DNA from: Anaerolineaceae bacterium
GTDB taxonomy: Bacteria; Chloroflexota; Anaerolineae; Aggregatilineales; Phototrophicaceae
Assembly: GCA_002699585.1 (NCBI GenBank)
Contig: PABP01000014.1
Location: forward strand, 1-64,000
DNA length: 64,000 bases
Direction: 5' to 3'
Positions 41,589 to 49,730 of the stretch are shown here, piece after piece (within the stretch, counting starts at the first letter, position 1; every line of letters starts with the position of its first letter). The notes under the pieces are model-generated. The model was not told the origin of the DNA. It saw nothing but the letters and a program-made list of their open reading frames with translations, and made no database searches. The position numbers were made by a program, and so were the translations under genes.

Positions 41589-41631
41589 TGGACAAAGAGT
41601 ATGCGAAGCAAATACTCTTTGTCCTTTATTT
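41589..41631 (+). terminator. strong terminator of the inserted gene pair
   Basis: GGACAAAGAGTAT (41590-41602) pairs perfectly with ATACTCTTTGTCC (41612-41624), followed by TTTATTT. It ends at the nusG stop and may also slow minus-strand transcription out of nusG. Confidence 0.85.
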
Positions 41632-41632
41632 G

Positions 41633-42346
41633 CTAGACTTTTTCGACTTCCAGGAAGCCCAGTTCGACCGGTGTCTCGCGTCCGAAGAAATCCACCATCA
41701 CGCGGACTTTTAAGCGGTCGGGGTCAATCGAATTGACCGTGCCGATGAAGTCGTTGAACGGCCCACCCACAATACGGACCTTCTGGCCCACTTTGAAGTC
41801 GGCGCGCACTGTCGGGCCGCTGGTGTCGTCCATGCGGTCCATGATGGCTTTGACTTCTTCCACGCGCAGTGGGGTCGGCGTATTGCCCATACCGACGAAG
41901 CCCGTGACACCCGGAGTGTTACGCACCACATACCAGCTATCTTCATCGAGGATCATCTCGACCAGGATATAGCCGGGGAAGACGCGCTTCTCGATGGTCT
42001 TGCGTTTACCGTCTTTGACCTCGATCTCTTCTTCAGTCGGGATGACCACATCGAAAATCCGGTCGCGCATGCCCATCGTCTCGATACGCTGCTCAATCGC
42101 GTGGCGAACCTTATTTTCGTAGCCGCTGTAGCAATGCACAACATACCAATGACGTTGATCTTCTTCGTTCTGGCCCGTGCCATCGTCCAGCACAATCTTA
42201 ACATCATCGACCGGATCATTACCATCATCCATGAAAACCGGTTGTGGATCATAATCCGGCTTTTGTTCCGGTTGGTTTTGTTGTTCGTTTTGTTGTTCGT
42301 TTGACTCTGAACCTTCCGGCATTGGGAAGATATTCTCGTCAACCAT
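41633..42346 (-). CDS. nusG: transcription termination/antitermination factor NusG
   Basis: NusG binds RNA polymerase and Rho. The 237-residue protein has the NGN domain from about residue 67 (HWYVVHCYSGYENKVRHAI, RKTIEKRVFPGYILVEM, TPGVTGFVG) and a C-terminal KOW domain (VGQKVRIVGGPFNDFIGTV). Residues 1-66 form an extra acidic, Gln/Asn-rich segment; most NusG have only a few residues here. The extension may be a lineage trait. It lies downstream of secE and upstream of the inserted segment and rplK. Confidence 0.95.
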   Translation of the reverse strand: MVDENIFPMPEGSESNEQQNEQQNQPEQKPDYDPQPVFMDDGNDPVDDVKIVLDDGTGQNEEDQRHWYVVHCYSGYENKVRHAIEQRIETMGMRDRIFDVVIPTEEEIEVKDGKRKTIEKRVFPGYILVEMILDEDSWYVVRNTPGVTGFVGMGNTPTPLRVEEVKAIMDRMDDTSGPTVRADFKVGQKVRIVGGPFNDFIGTVNSIDPDRLKVRVMVDFFGRETPVELGFLEVEKV

Positions 42347-42453
42347 ATTTGCCTCTCTTACCTTTCGCCATGGCTTATTTTCGCCGATGCCTGTCGCCGA
42401 TGCGCCACCAGGTGCGCCTCGCCTATGCGGACGGGTTAGGGCCTACTATTGGC

Positions 42454-42864
42454 CTACAACCAACCGCGCCGCATCATCCAGAAGGCCCCGGCGATAATCA
42501 GAGCGAAGGAAATGACGAAGATGATTTCGTTCTGCAAGCCCAGGTCCAGGTATTGCCCAGCCAACACACTCAGTGTACCCAGGATCAAAGAGGACGCGAC
42601 GGTGACGAGCAGGACGATACGTGCCAGACGCAATGCCTCTTCACGGGTTGGCCAACTCACTTTTTCCAGTTCGCTCTGGACACCTTCAAAGTAATCGCGC
42701 ATGGAAAGGAAGGGGCGTGTCAGGGCATTCCCTTCTTGCTTATCGGTTCTTTTGCGACGACCCGGTGTCGCCCGACCTTTGCCGCTGGCATCGTTCTCGA
42801 CTTCGCTGTCGCGGCGACGGCGTCCTTTTGTTTGTTTTTCTTCTGCTGTTTTTTCGGCAGCCAT
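42454..42864 (-). CDS. secE: preprotein translocase subunit SecE
   Basis: The 136-residue protein has the SecE core FEGVQSELEKVSWPTREEALRLARIV followed by a membrane helix. A second hydrophobic segment lies at the C-terminus (IIFVISFALIIAGAFWMMR). SecE normally has one helix in many bacteria, so the second is a variation. The first 50 residues are a basic and polar extension. It forms the Sec channel with SecY and SecG and is placed upstream of nusG as usual. Confidence 0.93.
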   Translation of the reverse strand: MAAEKTAEEKQTKGRRRRDSEVENDASGKGRATPGRRKRTDKQEGNALTRPFLSMRDYFEGVQSELEKVSWPTREEALRLARIVLLVTVASSLILGTLSVLAGQYLDLGLQNEIIFVISFALIIAGAFWMMRRGWL

Positions 42865-43244
42865 TCAACTACTCCTGTTATGCGCGCTGCACATAGGGTG
42901 GCGACGCGCTCCTTGCCAAACAATCGAGTTTACAGAATAACATCAATCGGATGTTTATGTGCCTATTGTAGCGCATCTTCGTCCAATAGATGAGGCACAG
43001 TTCTGGCGACGAGGCCGTTAACGGGCGTAATCGAGGGGGGAATTTTGGACCAAAAGGGCTAATTTGCCTTCTCTTATGTCTGTTCTGTCTTAGGGAGACG
43101 CTCTAGCACCCGGCAGATACGGTGTCATTTGTGCCTTATTAGGATGAGACTAATGCTTTCCTAGTGAGGTGTCTTCTGGCGCTCAGCATACCCAATTAGG
43201 CTTAGTTGTGATGGGACAACTTGCCTGAAAGCGAGATAAATTAT
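42865..43244. other. intergenic region between secE and lacI-like gene
   Basis: About 380 bases holding the divergent promoter area of secE. I see no tRNA-Trp or rpmG in front of secE, although these are common there in other bacteria. No coding frame is supported. Confidence 0.4.
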
Positions 43245-43297
43245 TTGACATAGAAAACGTTTTCTGCTATTGTTTCCATCAATAGAAAACGTTTACT
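43245..43297 (+). promoter_or_regulatory. promoter with LacI-type operators
   Basis: TTGACA (43245-43250) and TATTGT (43268-43273) are 17 bases apart. The spacer holds the perfect palindrome AGAAAACGTTTTCT (43252-43265). A second copy AGAAAACGTTTACT with mismatches is at 43284-43297. The AAACGTTT core is typical of LacI/GalR-type operators. Binding at both would block polymerase, so the lacI-like gene and perhaps the whole cluster are repressed by it. Confidence 0.85.
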
Positions 43298-43334
43298 ATA
43301 AATTAGCTATTTTTAGGAATTTTCTTCAAGAATC

Positions 43335-44405
43335 ATGGCGACGATTAAAGAAATTGCAGAGGCTGCCGGGTTATCTATTGCCACTGTCTCGCGCGTCCTG
43401 AGCAACAGCAATTACCCTGTAAGTGATGACACGCGTGCGCGTATCCTCAAAGTGGCCCAGGAGTTGGGTTACTCACCGAACCTCGCAGCACGCAGCTTAC
43501 GTACCGATCAATCCTCCCTAATCGGCGTCATTCTCGATAATTTCTCGTCCACCTGGGCACCGATCATCATCCGCGGCTTACAGGATGTCCTCCACAGCCG
43601 GGGTTATTTTTCGATGGTGGTCAACATCCCGTGGCAAATTTACTCTCAGAGCGATGTCGTCCAGAATTTGTTAGGGCATTCGGTGGATGGCTTTGTTTTT
43701 GTGGAAACATGGCATCCAGTTGGCGAACACCTGGGCCTCTTGAACGAAAAGCCCTATGTCACTGTTCACCGCTTGTTCCACGAGCCAGACCCGTTCAGCG
43801 TTATTCCCGACGATGTCTACAACAGTACCCTGACGATTGACCACTTGATCCAGTTAGACCACCAGCGGATTGCCTATATCGCTGGCCATGAAGAGTATTT
43901 TTCTTCAGAAGAGCGCCTGACTGGCTATAAGCAATCACTCGCAAATGTCGGGCTGCCTGTTGAGCAGGATTTAATCTTCCGGGGTGACTGGTCCATCACC
44001 AGTGGCTATCAAAATTCACAACGCATCTTTGCGCTGGCAAATCGCCCAACGGCGATTGCTGCGGCCAACGATCAAATGGCTTATGGGGCTATACTTGCGG
44101 CGCAGGATGCGGGTCTGCGTGTCCCAGAAGACATTGCCATTGTGGGCTACGATAATGATGAAATCGCTCAAGTATCCAACCCGACAATCACCACTGTCCA
44201 GATGCCCTTGTTCAAGATGGGGCGCATCGCAGCCGAAAATTTGCTCAACCGTATTCATGGAAAAGAGCACGTTGCCACTGAACAACTCATCAAAGGTGAC
44301 TTGTTCATCCGGCAGTCTAGCGGTGACCCGGCAGGAGCAGACATCCGAGCACATGACTACACCCGCGATTCGAACATACCCGACAGTCAACGCACGCGAC
44401 GCTAA
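43335..44405 (+). CDS. LacI family transcriptional regulator
   Basis: The 356-residue protein has the N-terminal helix-turn-helix ATIKEIAEAAGLSIATVSRVL and the hinge SPNLAARSLRTDQSSLIGVIL. A periplasmic-binding-protein-like sugar domain follows, with AIAAANDQMAYGAI and EDIAIVGYDNDEIAQ. It likely binds a sugar released from arabinofuranosides and represses the genes that follow. The paired AAACGTTT operators in its own promoter suggest autorepression. The sugar cluster starts 192 bases downstream. Confidence 0.92.
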   Translation: MATIKEIAEAAGLSIATVSRVLSNSNYPVSDDTRARILKVAQELGYSPNLAARSLRTDQSSLIGVILDNFSSTWAPIIIRGLQDVLHSRGYFSMVVNIPWQIYSQSDVVQNLLGHSVDGFVFVETWHPVGEHLGLLNEKPYVTVHRLFHEPDPFSVIPDDVYNSTLTIDHLIQLDHQRIAYIAGHEEYFSSEERLTGYKQSLANVGLPVEQDLIFRGDWSITSGYQNSQRIFALANRPTAIAAANDQMAYGAILAAQDAGLRVPEDIAIVGYDNDEIAQVSNPTITTVQMPLFKMGRIAAENLLNRIHGKEHVATEQLIKGDLFIRQSSGDPAGADIRAHDYTRDSNIPDSQRTRR

Positions 44406-44597
44406 ACCCATACAAGACCGTATTCGGAAGGGCCAGCGGCAAACTATTAATACATAACTTACAGCAACGGGTGTCGAATCGTATGAGATGGAATACACAG
44501 CTTTGATCATATGGAGGGAAAGGACAACTTATCGGACAGACTGCCTTTTTGACCACTTCTTGTAATTTAGCTTTTTTGTCGAATTAGGAGATTAAGT

Positions 44598-45851
44598 ATG
44601 AATATTCGTAGACTTAGCACCGCCGCTTTGCTACTGGGCCTACTTATCATGAGCTTGGCACCGCTATCTGCGCAAGATGAGCCAGTCACCATGACCATGT
44701 GGGTTCGCAGCATCAACTTTTCGGTGCAGACCCTGGTTGATGAATGGAACGCTACCCACGATAATCAGATCGAACTGACGGAAGTCCCGGCTGCGGAATT
44801 CGTGACCAAGATGGGCGCGGCTGTCGCCGCTGGCGAAGCCCCAGACATCGCCAGCATCGACCTGATTTATACGCCGGCCTTTGCATCCGCTGGTCAGCTG
44901 GTTGACCTGACGGAATACGTCAATGCCCTGCCTTATGCGGATGACCTCAGCCCGGCCCACATGACACTCGGTGAATATGAAGGTCGCAACTATGCTGTGC
45001 CGTTCGCTGCTGAAGGTTCGTTCCTGATCTACAACGTCGACTTGTTTGAACAAGCGGGCCTGGATCCAGAGAACCCGCCGACGACCTGGGACGAGGTTTT
45101 GGAAGCTGCACGTGCCATCACAGCCCTGGGCGATGACACCTACGGTTACTACTTTGCGGGTAACTGCGCTGGTTGTAATGCTTTCACCTTCCTGCCCTTC
45201 ATCTGGGCCAGCGGTGGCGATGTCCTGAGTGAAGACTTCTCCCAGCCGACCCTGGAAGAAGACCCGGCCGTAAGTGAAGCACTGGCACTCTACCGCACTA
45301 TGTGGGAAGAAGGCTTGATCCCCGAAGGTGCTATCGTTGATGGTGGCGAAAACTTCACCAATGCCTTTGCTTCTGGCACGATTGGCATGGCGGGTACAGG
45401 TGCATTTGGTATCGACAACTACAAAACCAACTATCCTGACCTGAACTTCGATGTGACCTATATCCCCGGCAAAGATGGCGGTACGGCTTCCTTTGGTGGT
45501 GGCGACAATATCGGTATCCCCACTGGCTCTGAATATGTTGAAGAAGCCTGGGAATTCATCGAGTGGACCCTGTCGGAAGATGTTCAGCTAGAGCTGTACG
45601 CGGGCAATAATCAGCTCCCCGTACGCCTGTCGCTGGCTGACAATGAATACTTCGAAGAAGACCCACGCCTGAGCTTGGCGGCCAGCACCCTTTCCGTTGG
45701 CCACACGCCCTACAGCCTGGTCTACAACGACCTGTTCAACGATGCCAACGGCCCCTGGTTGTTGATGCTGCAAGTCGCCATCTTCGATGGTGACATCGAC
45801 GGCGCTATCGCAGAAGCACAACAGCGCTTTAGCGAAATCATGGGCGGATAA
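44598..45851 (+). CDS. ABC transporter sugar-binding protein (CUT1)
   Basis: The 417-residue protein starts with a Sec signal peptide cleaved around LSAQDEP (no lipobox Cys). The mature part matches extracellular family-1 solute-binding proteins: TMTMWVRS at the start, a conserved region VTKMGAAVAAGEAPDIASID, and later NPPTTWDEVLEAARAI. It captures an oligosaccharide for the two permeases that follow. A large hairpin stands between it and the first permease gene. The glycosidases downstream suggest a substrate with L-arabinofuranose. Confidence 0.93.
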   Translation: MNIRRLSTAALLLGLLIMSLAPLSAQDEPVTMTMWVRSINFSVQTLVDEWNATHDNQIELTEVPAAEFVTKMGAAVAAGEAPDIASIDLIYTPAFASAGQLVDLTEYVNALPYADDLSPAHMTLGEYEGRNYAVPFAAEGSFLIYNVDLFEQAGLDPENPPTTWDEVLEAARAITALGDDTYGYYFAGNCAGCNAFTFLPFIWASGGDVLSEDFSQPTLEEDPAVSEALALYRTMWEEGLIPEGAIVDGGENFTNAFASGTIGMAGTGAFGIDNYKTNYPDLNFDVTYIPGKDGGTASFGGGDNIGIPTGSEYVEEAWEFIEWTLSEDVQLELYAGNNQLPVRLSLADNEYFEEDPRLSLAASTLSVGHTPYSLVYNDLFNDANGPWLLMLQVAIFDGDIDGAIAEAQQRFSEIMGG

Positions 45852-45861
45852 CGCCTTGTCG

Positions 45862-45897
45862 AGGTGCCCGCACCGACCTGATCGGCTGCGGGCACCT
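45862..45897 (+). promoter_or_regulatory. intercistronic stem-loop after the solute-binding gene
   Basis: AGGTGCCCGCA (45862-45872) pairs perfectly with TGCGGGCACCT (45887-45897), with CCGA/TCGG inside. There is no T tract, so it is probably a 3' stabiliser that allows more binding protein than permease, or an attenuator. Confidence 0.7.
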
Positions 45898-45946
45898 TAC
45901 CCCACGCCTAGACAGAAGTTAGGTTCTAAACGAAGGATACGTTATC

Positions 45947-46846
45947 TTGACGACATCATTGTCTTTGCAACGGCTCTCCTGGGATCAAAGACGCAAGCTA
46001 ACAGGGGTACTGTTTGTTCTTCCAACTGTCCTTTTTGTCGTTGTCTTTTTTATCATCCCCCTGTTGATGACCTTTGGCATGTCATTTTACGATTGGCCAC
46101 TTTTTGGTGATCACACCTTTGTTGGCCTGCAAAATTATACGGACCTGGCCAAAGATCGACAGTTTTTAAAGAGCATTGATTTTACGGCGCGTTATACCTT
46201 GATGATTACACCGCCGATTTTTGTCCTGGGCTTCATTCTGGCGTCGCTTGTGCGCCATAACATCCCTGGCATCAGCATTTTCAGGACAATTTTCTTTATG
46301 CCGGTGGTCATTGGCCTGGGTGTTTCCAGCTTGTTATGGGTCTGGCTGCTGAACGATCAGGTGGGCATCATCAACAAGATCATGCTGGACCTGGGCATTG
46401 TGGAAAAAGCACAACTATTTATGGCTCGACCTGATAGCGCGATGGCTGTGATCATTATTTCTGTCATCTGGAAGACGGTTGGTTTTACCATGATCCTGCT
46501 GTTGGCGGGGTTGCAAGCCATACCGGATGAGTTGTACGAATCCGCCGATGTCGATGGGGCGGGATACTTCCAGAAGTTGCGCTTCATCACCCTGCCGCTG
46601 ATGCGTCGAACCATCGCGCTGGCGTTGATTCTCTCTGTGATTGGGTCCGTATTGTCGTTCGATCAGTTCTACATCATGACCGGCGGCGGCCCGCGGAACA
46701 GCACAATCTCCGTTGTTTACTGGATCTTCAACAACTCCTTCACCTACTTCAAGATGGGCTATGGCGCGGCAATGTCGATTGTCTTGTTGGTCGTGCTGGT
46801 GCTGCTCAGTGCCGTTCAATTCTATCTATTGCGGGATAATACCTAA
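45947..46846 (+). CDS. sugar ABC transporter permease (MalF-like)
   Basis: The 299-residue permease has six membrane helices and the EAA-type loop ESADVDGAGYFQKLRFITLP that contacts the ATPase. The start is TTG at 45947, with CGAAGGA about 9 bases before it. It is followed directly by the second permease gene (no gap). The cognate ATPase is absent from the cluster and is probably a shared MsmK-type protein coded elsewhere. Confidence 0.9.
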   Translation: MTTSLSLQRLSWDQRRKLTGVLFVLPTVLFVVVFFIIPLLMTFGMSFYDWPLFGDHTFVGLQNYTDLAKDRQFLKSIDFTARYTLMITPPIFVLGFILASLVRHNIPGISIFRTIFFMPVVIGLGVSSLLWVWLLNDQVGIINKIMLDLGIVEKAQLFMARPDSAMAVIIISVIWKTVGFTMILLLAGLQAIPDELYESADVDGAGYFQKLRFITLPLMRRTIALALILSVIGSVLSFDQFYIMTGGGPRNSTISVVYWIFNNSFTYFKMGYGAAMSIVLLVVLVLLSAVQFYLLRDNT

Positions 46847-47761
46847 ATGACTACCAACATACAGCCAAACACGAACGTCGTTTTTTCAGCCACGGATCAG
46901 TCGCAACAACAGGCGCGACGCAGGCGCAACAGATTGTTCTTAGCGATGCGCTATGCTGTCCTCATTGTGCTGGCATTGTTATTTCTGTTTCCGATTGTCT
47001 GGTCGTTCCTGAATTCGATTAAACCGCCTGCGGAGGCCCTGGCCGTCCCGCCGACTTACCTGCCAACGACCATTGTGCTCGATAACTATATGGAGCTAAC
47101 GACCTTCGGGCGGATTGGTGTTGTGCAGCATGTGGGTAACAGTGCCTTCGTCGCCTTGCTGACGGTCGTTGGCACGATTGTTCTGAGTACATTGGGCGGC
47201 TATGGTTTTGCCCGCTTTGAGTTCCGGGGCAAGAACATCATGTTCATCATGGTGCTATCGACCTTGATGATCCCGTTCCAGTCGATCCTCATCCCCCTGT
47301 TTGTGATGCTCAGTAAAGTCAATTTGCATAACAGCCTGTTCGGCTTGGCGCTGGTGTATATCACCTTTCAGTTGCCCTTTGGCATCTTCCTGATGCGCAA
47401 TAGCTTTTTGGCTGTTCCCAAAGAGATTGAAGAATCGGCCTTACTCGATGGCTGTACGTCGCTAAGCGTCCTGTACCGCATGATGCTGCGCCTGGTCCTG
47501 CCGGGGATCGTCACGGTGGCGATCTATGCCTTCATCAACTCCTGGAACGAGTTCCTGGCTGCTTTGATCTTCATGACAGATCAGAACAATTTCACACTGC
47601 CGATCTTCCTGACGAATGTGCGCAGTGGGTTGTATGGCATCATTGACTGGGGCGCATTGCAGGCCGGTGTGATCGTGTCGATCATTCCCAGTCTGGTGAT
47701 CTTCCTGCTTTTGCAGCGATACTACATGAATGGTCTCATGGGCGGGGCTGTTAAGAGCTAG
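46847..47761 (+). CDS. sugar ABC transporter permease (MalG-like)
   Basis: The 304-residue protein has a polar N-terminus of 35 residues, six membrane helices, and the EAA loop EIEESALLDGCTSLSVLYRM. The external region KPPAEALAVPPTYLPTT after the first helix is typical of CUT1 MalG-like subunits. It starts one base after the stop of the MalF-like gene. It builds the sugar channel together with that protein and the binding protein. Confidence 0.9.
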   Translation: MTTNIQPNTNVVFSATDQSQQQARRRRNRLFLAMRYAVLIVLALLFLFPIVWSFLNSIKPPAEALAVPPTYLPTTIVLDNYMELTTFGRIGVVQHVGNSAFVALLTVVGTIVLSTLGGYGFARFEFRGKNIMFIMVLSTLMIPFQSILIPLFVMLSKVNLHNSLFGLALVYITFQLPFGIFLMRNSFLAVPKEIEESALLDGCTSLSVLYRMMLRLVLPGIVTVAIYAFINSWNEFLAALIFMTDQNNFTLPIFLTNVRSGLYGIIDWGALQAGVIVSIIPSLVIFLLLQRYYMNGLMGGAVKS

Positions 47762-47813
47762 CCCCTATTTATGAGGCCCTATTTATTCTACTTTGTACTC
47801 AGGATAGCAAAAC

Positions 47814-49697
47814 ATGAAACAATTGCCGTCTAACCGAGAGCCGCTGTACCCCACAGCGTTCACTGCGCTGCCCTTGGGGGCCGTCAAAGCCAAAGGCTGG
47901 CTGCTGGATCAACTGCGCATCCAGGCCAACGGCTTGACCGGGCATCTCGACGAAATATGGGAAGATGTTGGTCCCAATAGTGGCTGGCTGGGCGGAACCG
48001 GGGAAGCCTGGGAGCGCGGCCCTTACTATCTGGATGGGCTGGTACCGCTGGCTTATCTGCTGGATGATGAACGCCTCATCAAGAAGGCTCAACCCTGGAT
48101 CGAATGGAGCCTGAACAGCGTACAGCCCAATGGCTTTTTTGGCCCGCGTAACCCGGATTGGTGGGCGCGGATGGTCATGCTTAAAGTGCTGATGATGTAC
48201 TACGAAGCGACCGATGATCAGCGCGTGATTGATTTGATGCTGGGTTATTCGCGTTATCAGCAAAAAGCACTGATGGCCCGTCCGCTCTATACCTGGTCCG
48301 AGGCGCGGGTGATGGATAACGTGCTGGTGATTCACTGGCTATATAACATCACAGGCGAGGCCTTCTTGCTCGATCTGGCCGACGACCTGATTCAGCGCTC
48401 GACGGATTGGGCTGAGTTACAGGCCAACTATAAGCTCAAGGACTACCTGCCGTTGGCAGAGTGGGATGGGGGCATGGCGACCCATGTCGTCAACAACGCG
48501 ATGGGCGTCAAAGGTCCCGGCGTGTATTACGCGCAGACCGGCAAAACCTGGGACCGTATCGCGTCACGGCTGGGCATCGAGCAGTTGATGAAACATCACG
48601 GCCAGCCCAACGGTATTTGGAGCGGTGACGAGCACCTCAATGGGACATCGCCTACTAGTGGCACAGAACTTTGCGCGGTCGCGGAGTATATGTTCTCGCT
48701 GGAAGAACTCATTCGCATCCTGGGTGATCCCTTCTTCGGCGATCAACTGGAGCAGGTGACGCTCAATGCCTTGCCAGCGACATTCTCTGCGGATATGTGG
48801 GCGCATCAATATGACCAGCAGGTCAATCAGGTGCTAGCGACCGTCGCCAAGCGCAACTGGACCAACAACGGCAACGAAGCCAATATTTTTGGTCTGGAAC
48901 CGAACTTCGGCTGCTGTACGGCCAATATGCACCAAGCATGGCCCAAATACACCAAGAGCCTGTTCATGGCGACTGCCGATAAGGGCTTGGCCGCCATTGC
49001 CTATGCCCCCTGCGAAGTTCAGACTTTCGTCGGCGACAATGTCCCGATTACCGTCACGGAAACGACCGACTATCCCTTCTCCGGCACGGTTACGTTCAGC
49101 TTCCAACTGGATAGCCCCTGCGAATTTGGTTTCCAACTTCGCATCCCGGAATGGGCCGATGAGGCGACCATCGCTGTGAATGGCGACGAGGCGTCCCTCA
49201 GCGCACCAGCATCATTCCAGGAAGTCAAGCGCGTCTGGCAAACAGGCGACAAACTCACCCTAACCCTACCGATGGAGGTGCGTCTGACACGCGGACACAA
49301 AGGACTGGTTTCCGTCTATCGTGGACCGCTGTTGTTTGGCCTCAAAATCGAAGAAGACTGGAAGCAAATCGCGGGCGAACAGCCCCACGCCGATTGGGAA
49401 GTGTACCCTGGCAGCGATTGGAATTATGGCCTGCTGCTCGATGGTGACAACGCTCTCAGCGGCCTAAACGTCGTCGAAAAAGACACCTCGGATAAACCAT
49501 TCGCGCCGGAGCAGGCGCCAGTAGAAATCACCGCCAAAGCCAAAAAGCTGCCGCAGTGGGGCCTTGTTGATAACTCCGCCGATGATGTCGATGCCGGACC
49601 GCATGCGACCGATGCACCCGCCGAGGACATCACATTGATCCCTTATGGGGCGACCCATTTGCGGATTGCCGCATTCCCTATTGCCCAGAATTCATAA
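47814..49697 (+). CDS. GH127-type beta-L-arabinofuranosidase-like protein
   Basis: The 627-residue protein is of the DUF1680/GH127 kind. It has an (alpha/alpha)6 barrel with Glu285-Leu-Cys287 and the Cys367-Cys368 pair (NFGCCTANM), which match the zinc and catalytic residues (Glu, Cys, Cys-Cys) of HypBA1. A beta-sandwich domain follows. No signal peptide is present, so it acts inside the cell after uptake. It differs strongly from its neighbour at 49731, so it may act on a different linkage or belong to GH146 or a related family. Linked to the transporter by 52 bases. Confidence 0.85.
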   Translation: MKQLPSNREPLYPTAFTALPLGAVKAKGWLLDQLRIQANGLTGHLDEIWEDVGPNSGWLGGTGEAWERGPYYLDGLVPLAYLLDDERLIKKAQPWIEWSLNSVQPNGFFGPRNPDWWARMVMLKVLMMYYEATDDQRVIDLMLGYSRYQQKALMARPLYTWSEARVMDNVLVIHWLYNITGEAFLLDLADDLIQRSTDWAELQANYKLKDYLPLAEWDGGMATHVVNNAMGVKGPGVYYAQTGKTWDRIASRLGIEQLMKHHGQPNGIWSGDEHLNGTSPTSGTELCAVAEYMFSLEELIRILGDPFFGDQLEQVTLNALPATFSADMWAHQYDQQVNQVLATVAKRNWTNNGNEANIFGLEPNFGCCTANMHQAWPKYTKSLFMATADKGLAAIAYAPCEVQTFVGDNVPITVTETTDYPFSGTVTFSFQLDSPCEFGFQLRIPEWADEATIAVNGDEASLSAPASFQEVKRVWQTGDKLTLTLPMEVRLTRGHKGLVSVYRGPLLFGLKIEEDWKQIAGEQPHADWEVYPGSDWNYGLLLDGDNALSGLNVVEKDTSDKPFAPEQAPVEITAKAKKLPQWGLVDNSADDVDAGPHATDAPAEDITLIPYGATHLRIAAFPIAQNS

Positions 49698-49730
49698 ACA
49701 CCTACTTAGGATGACACTTTAGGATAAGAA

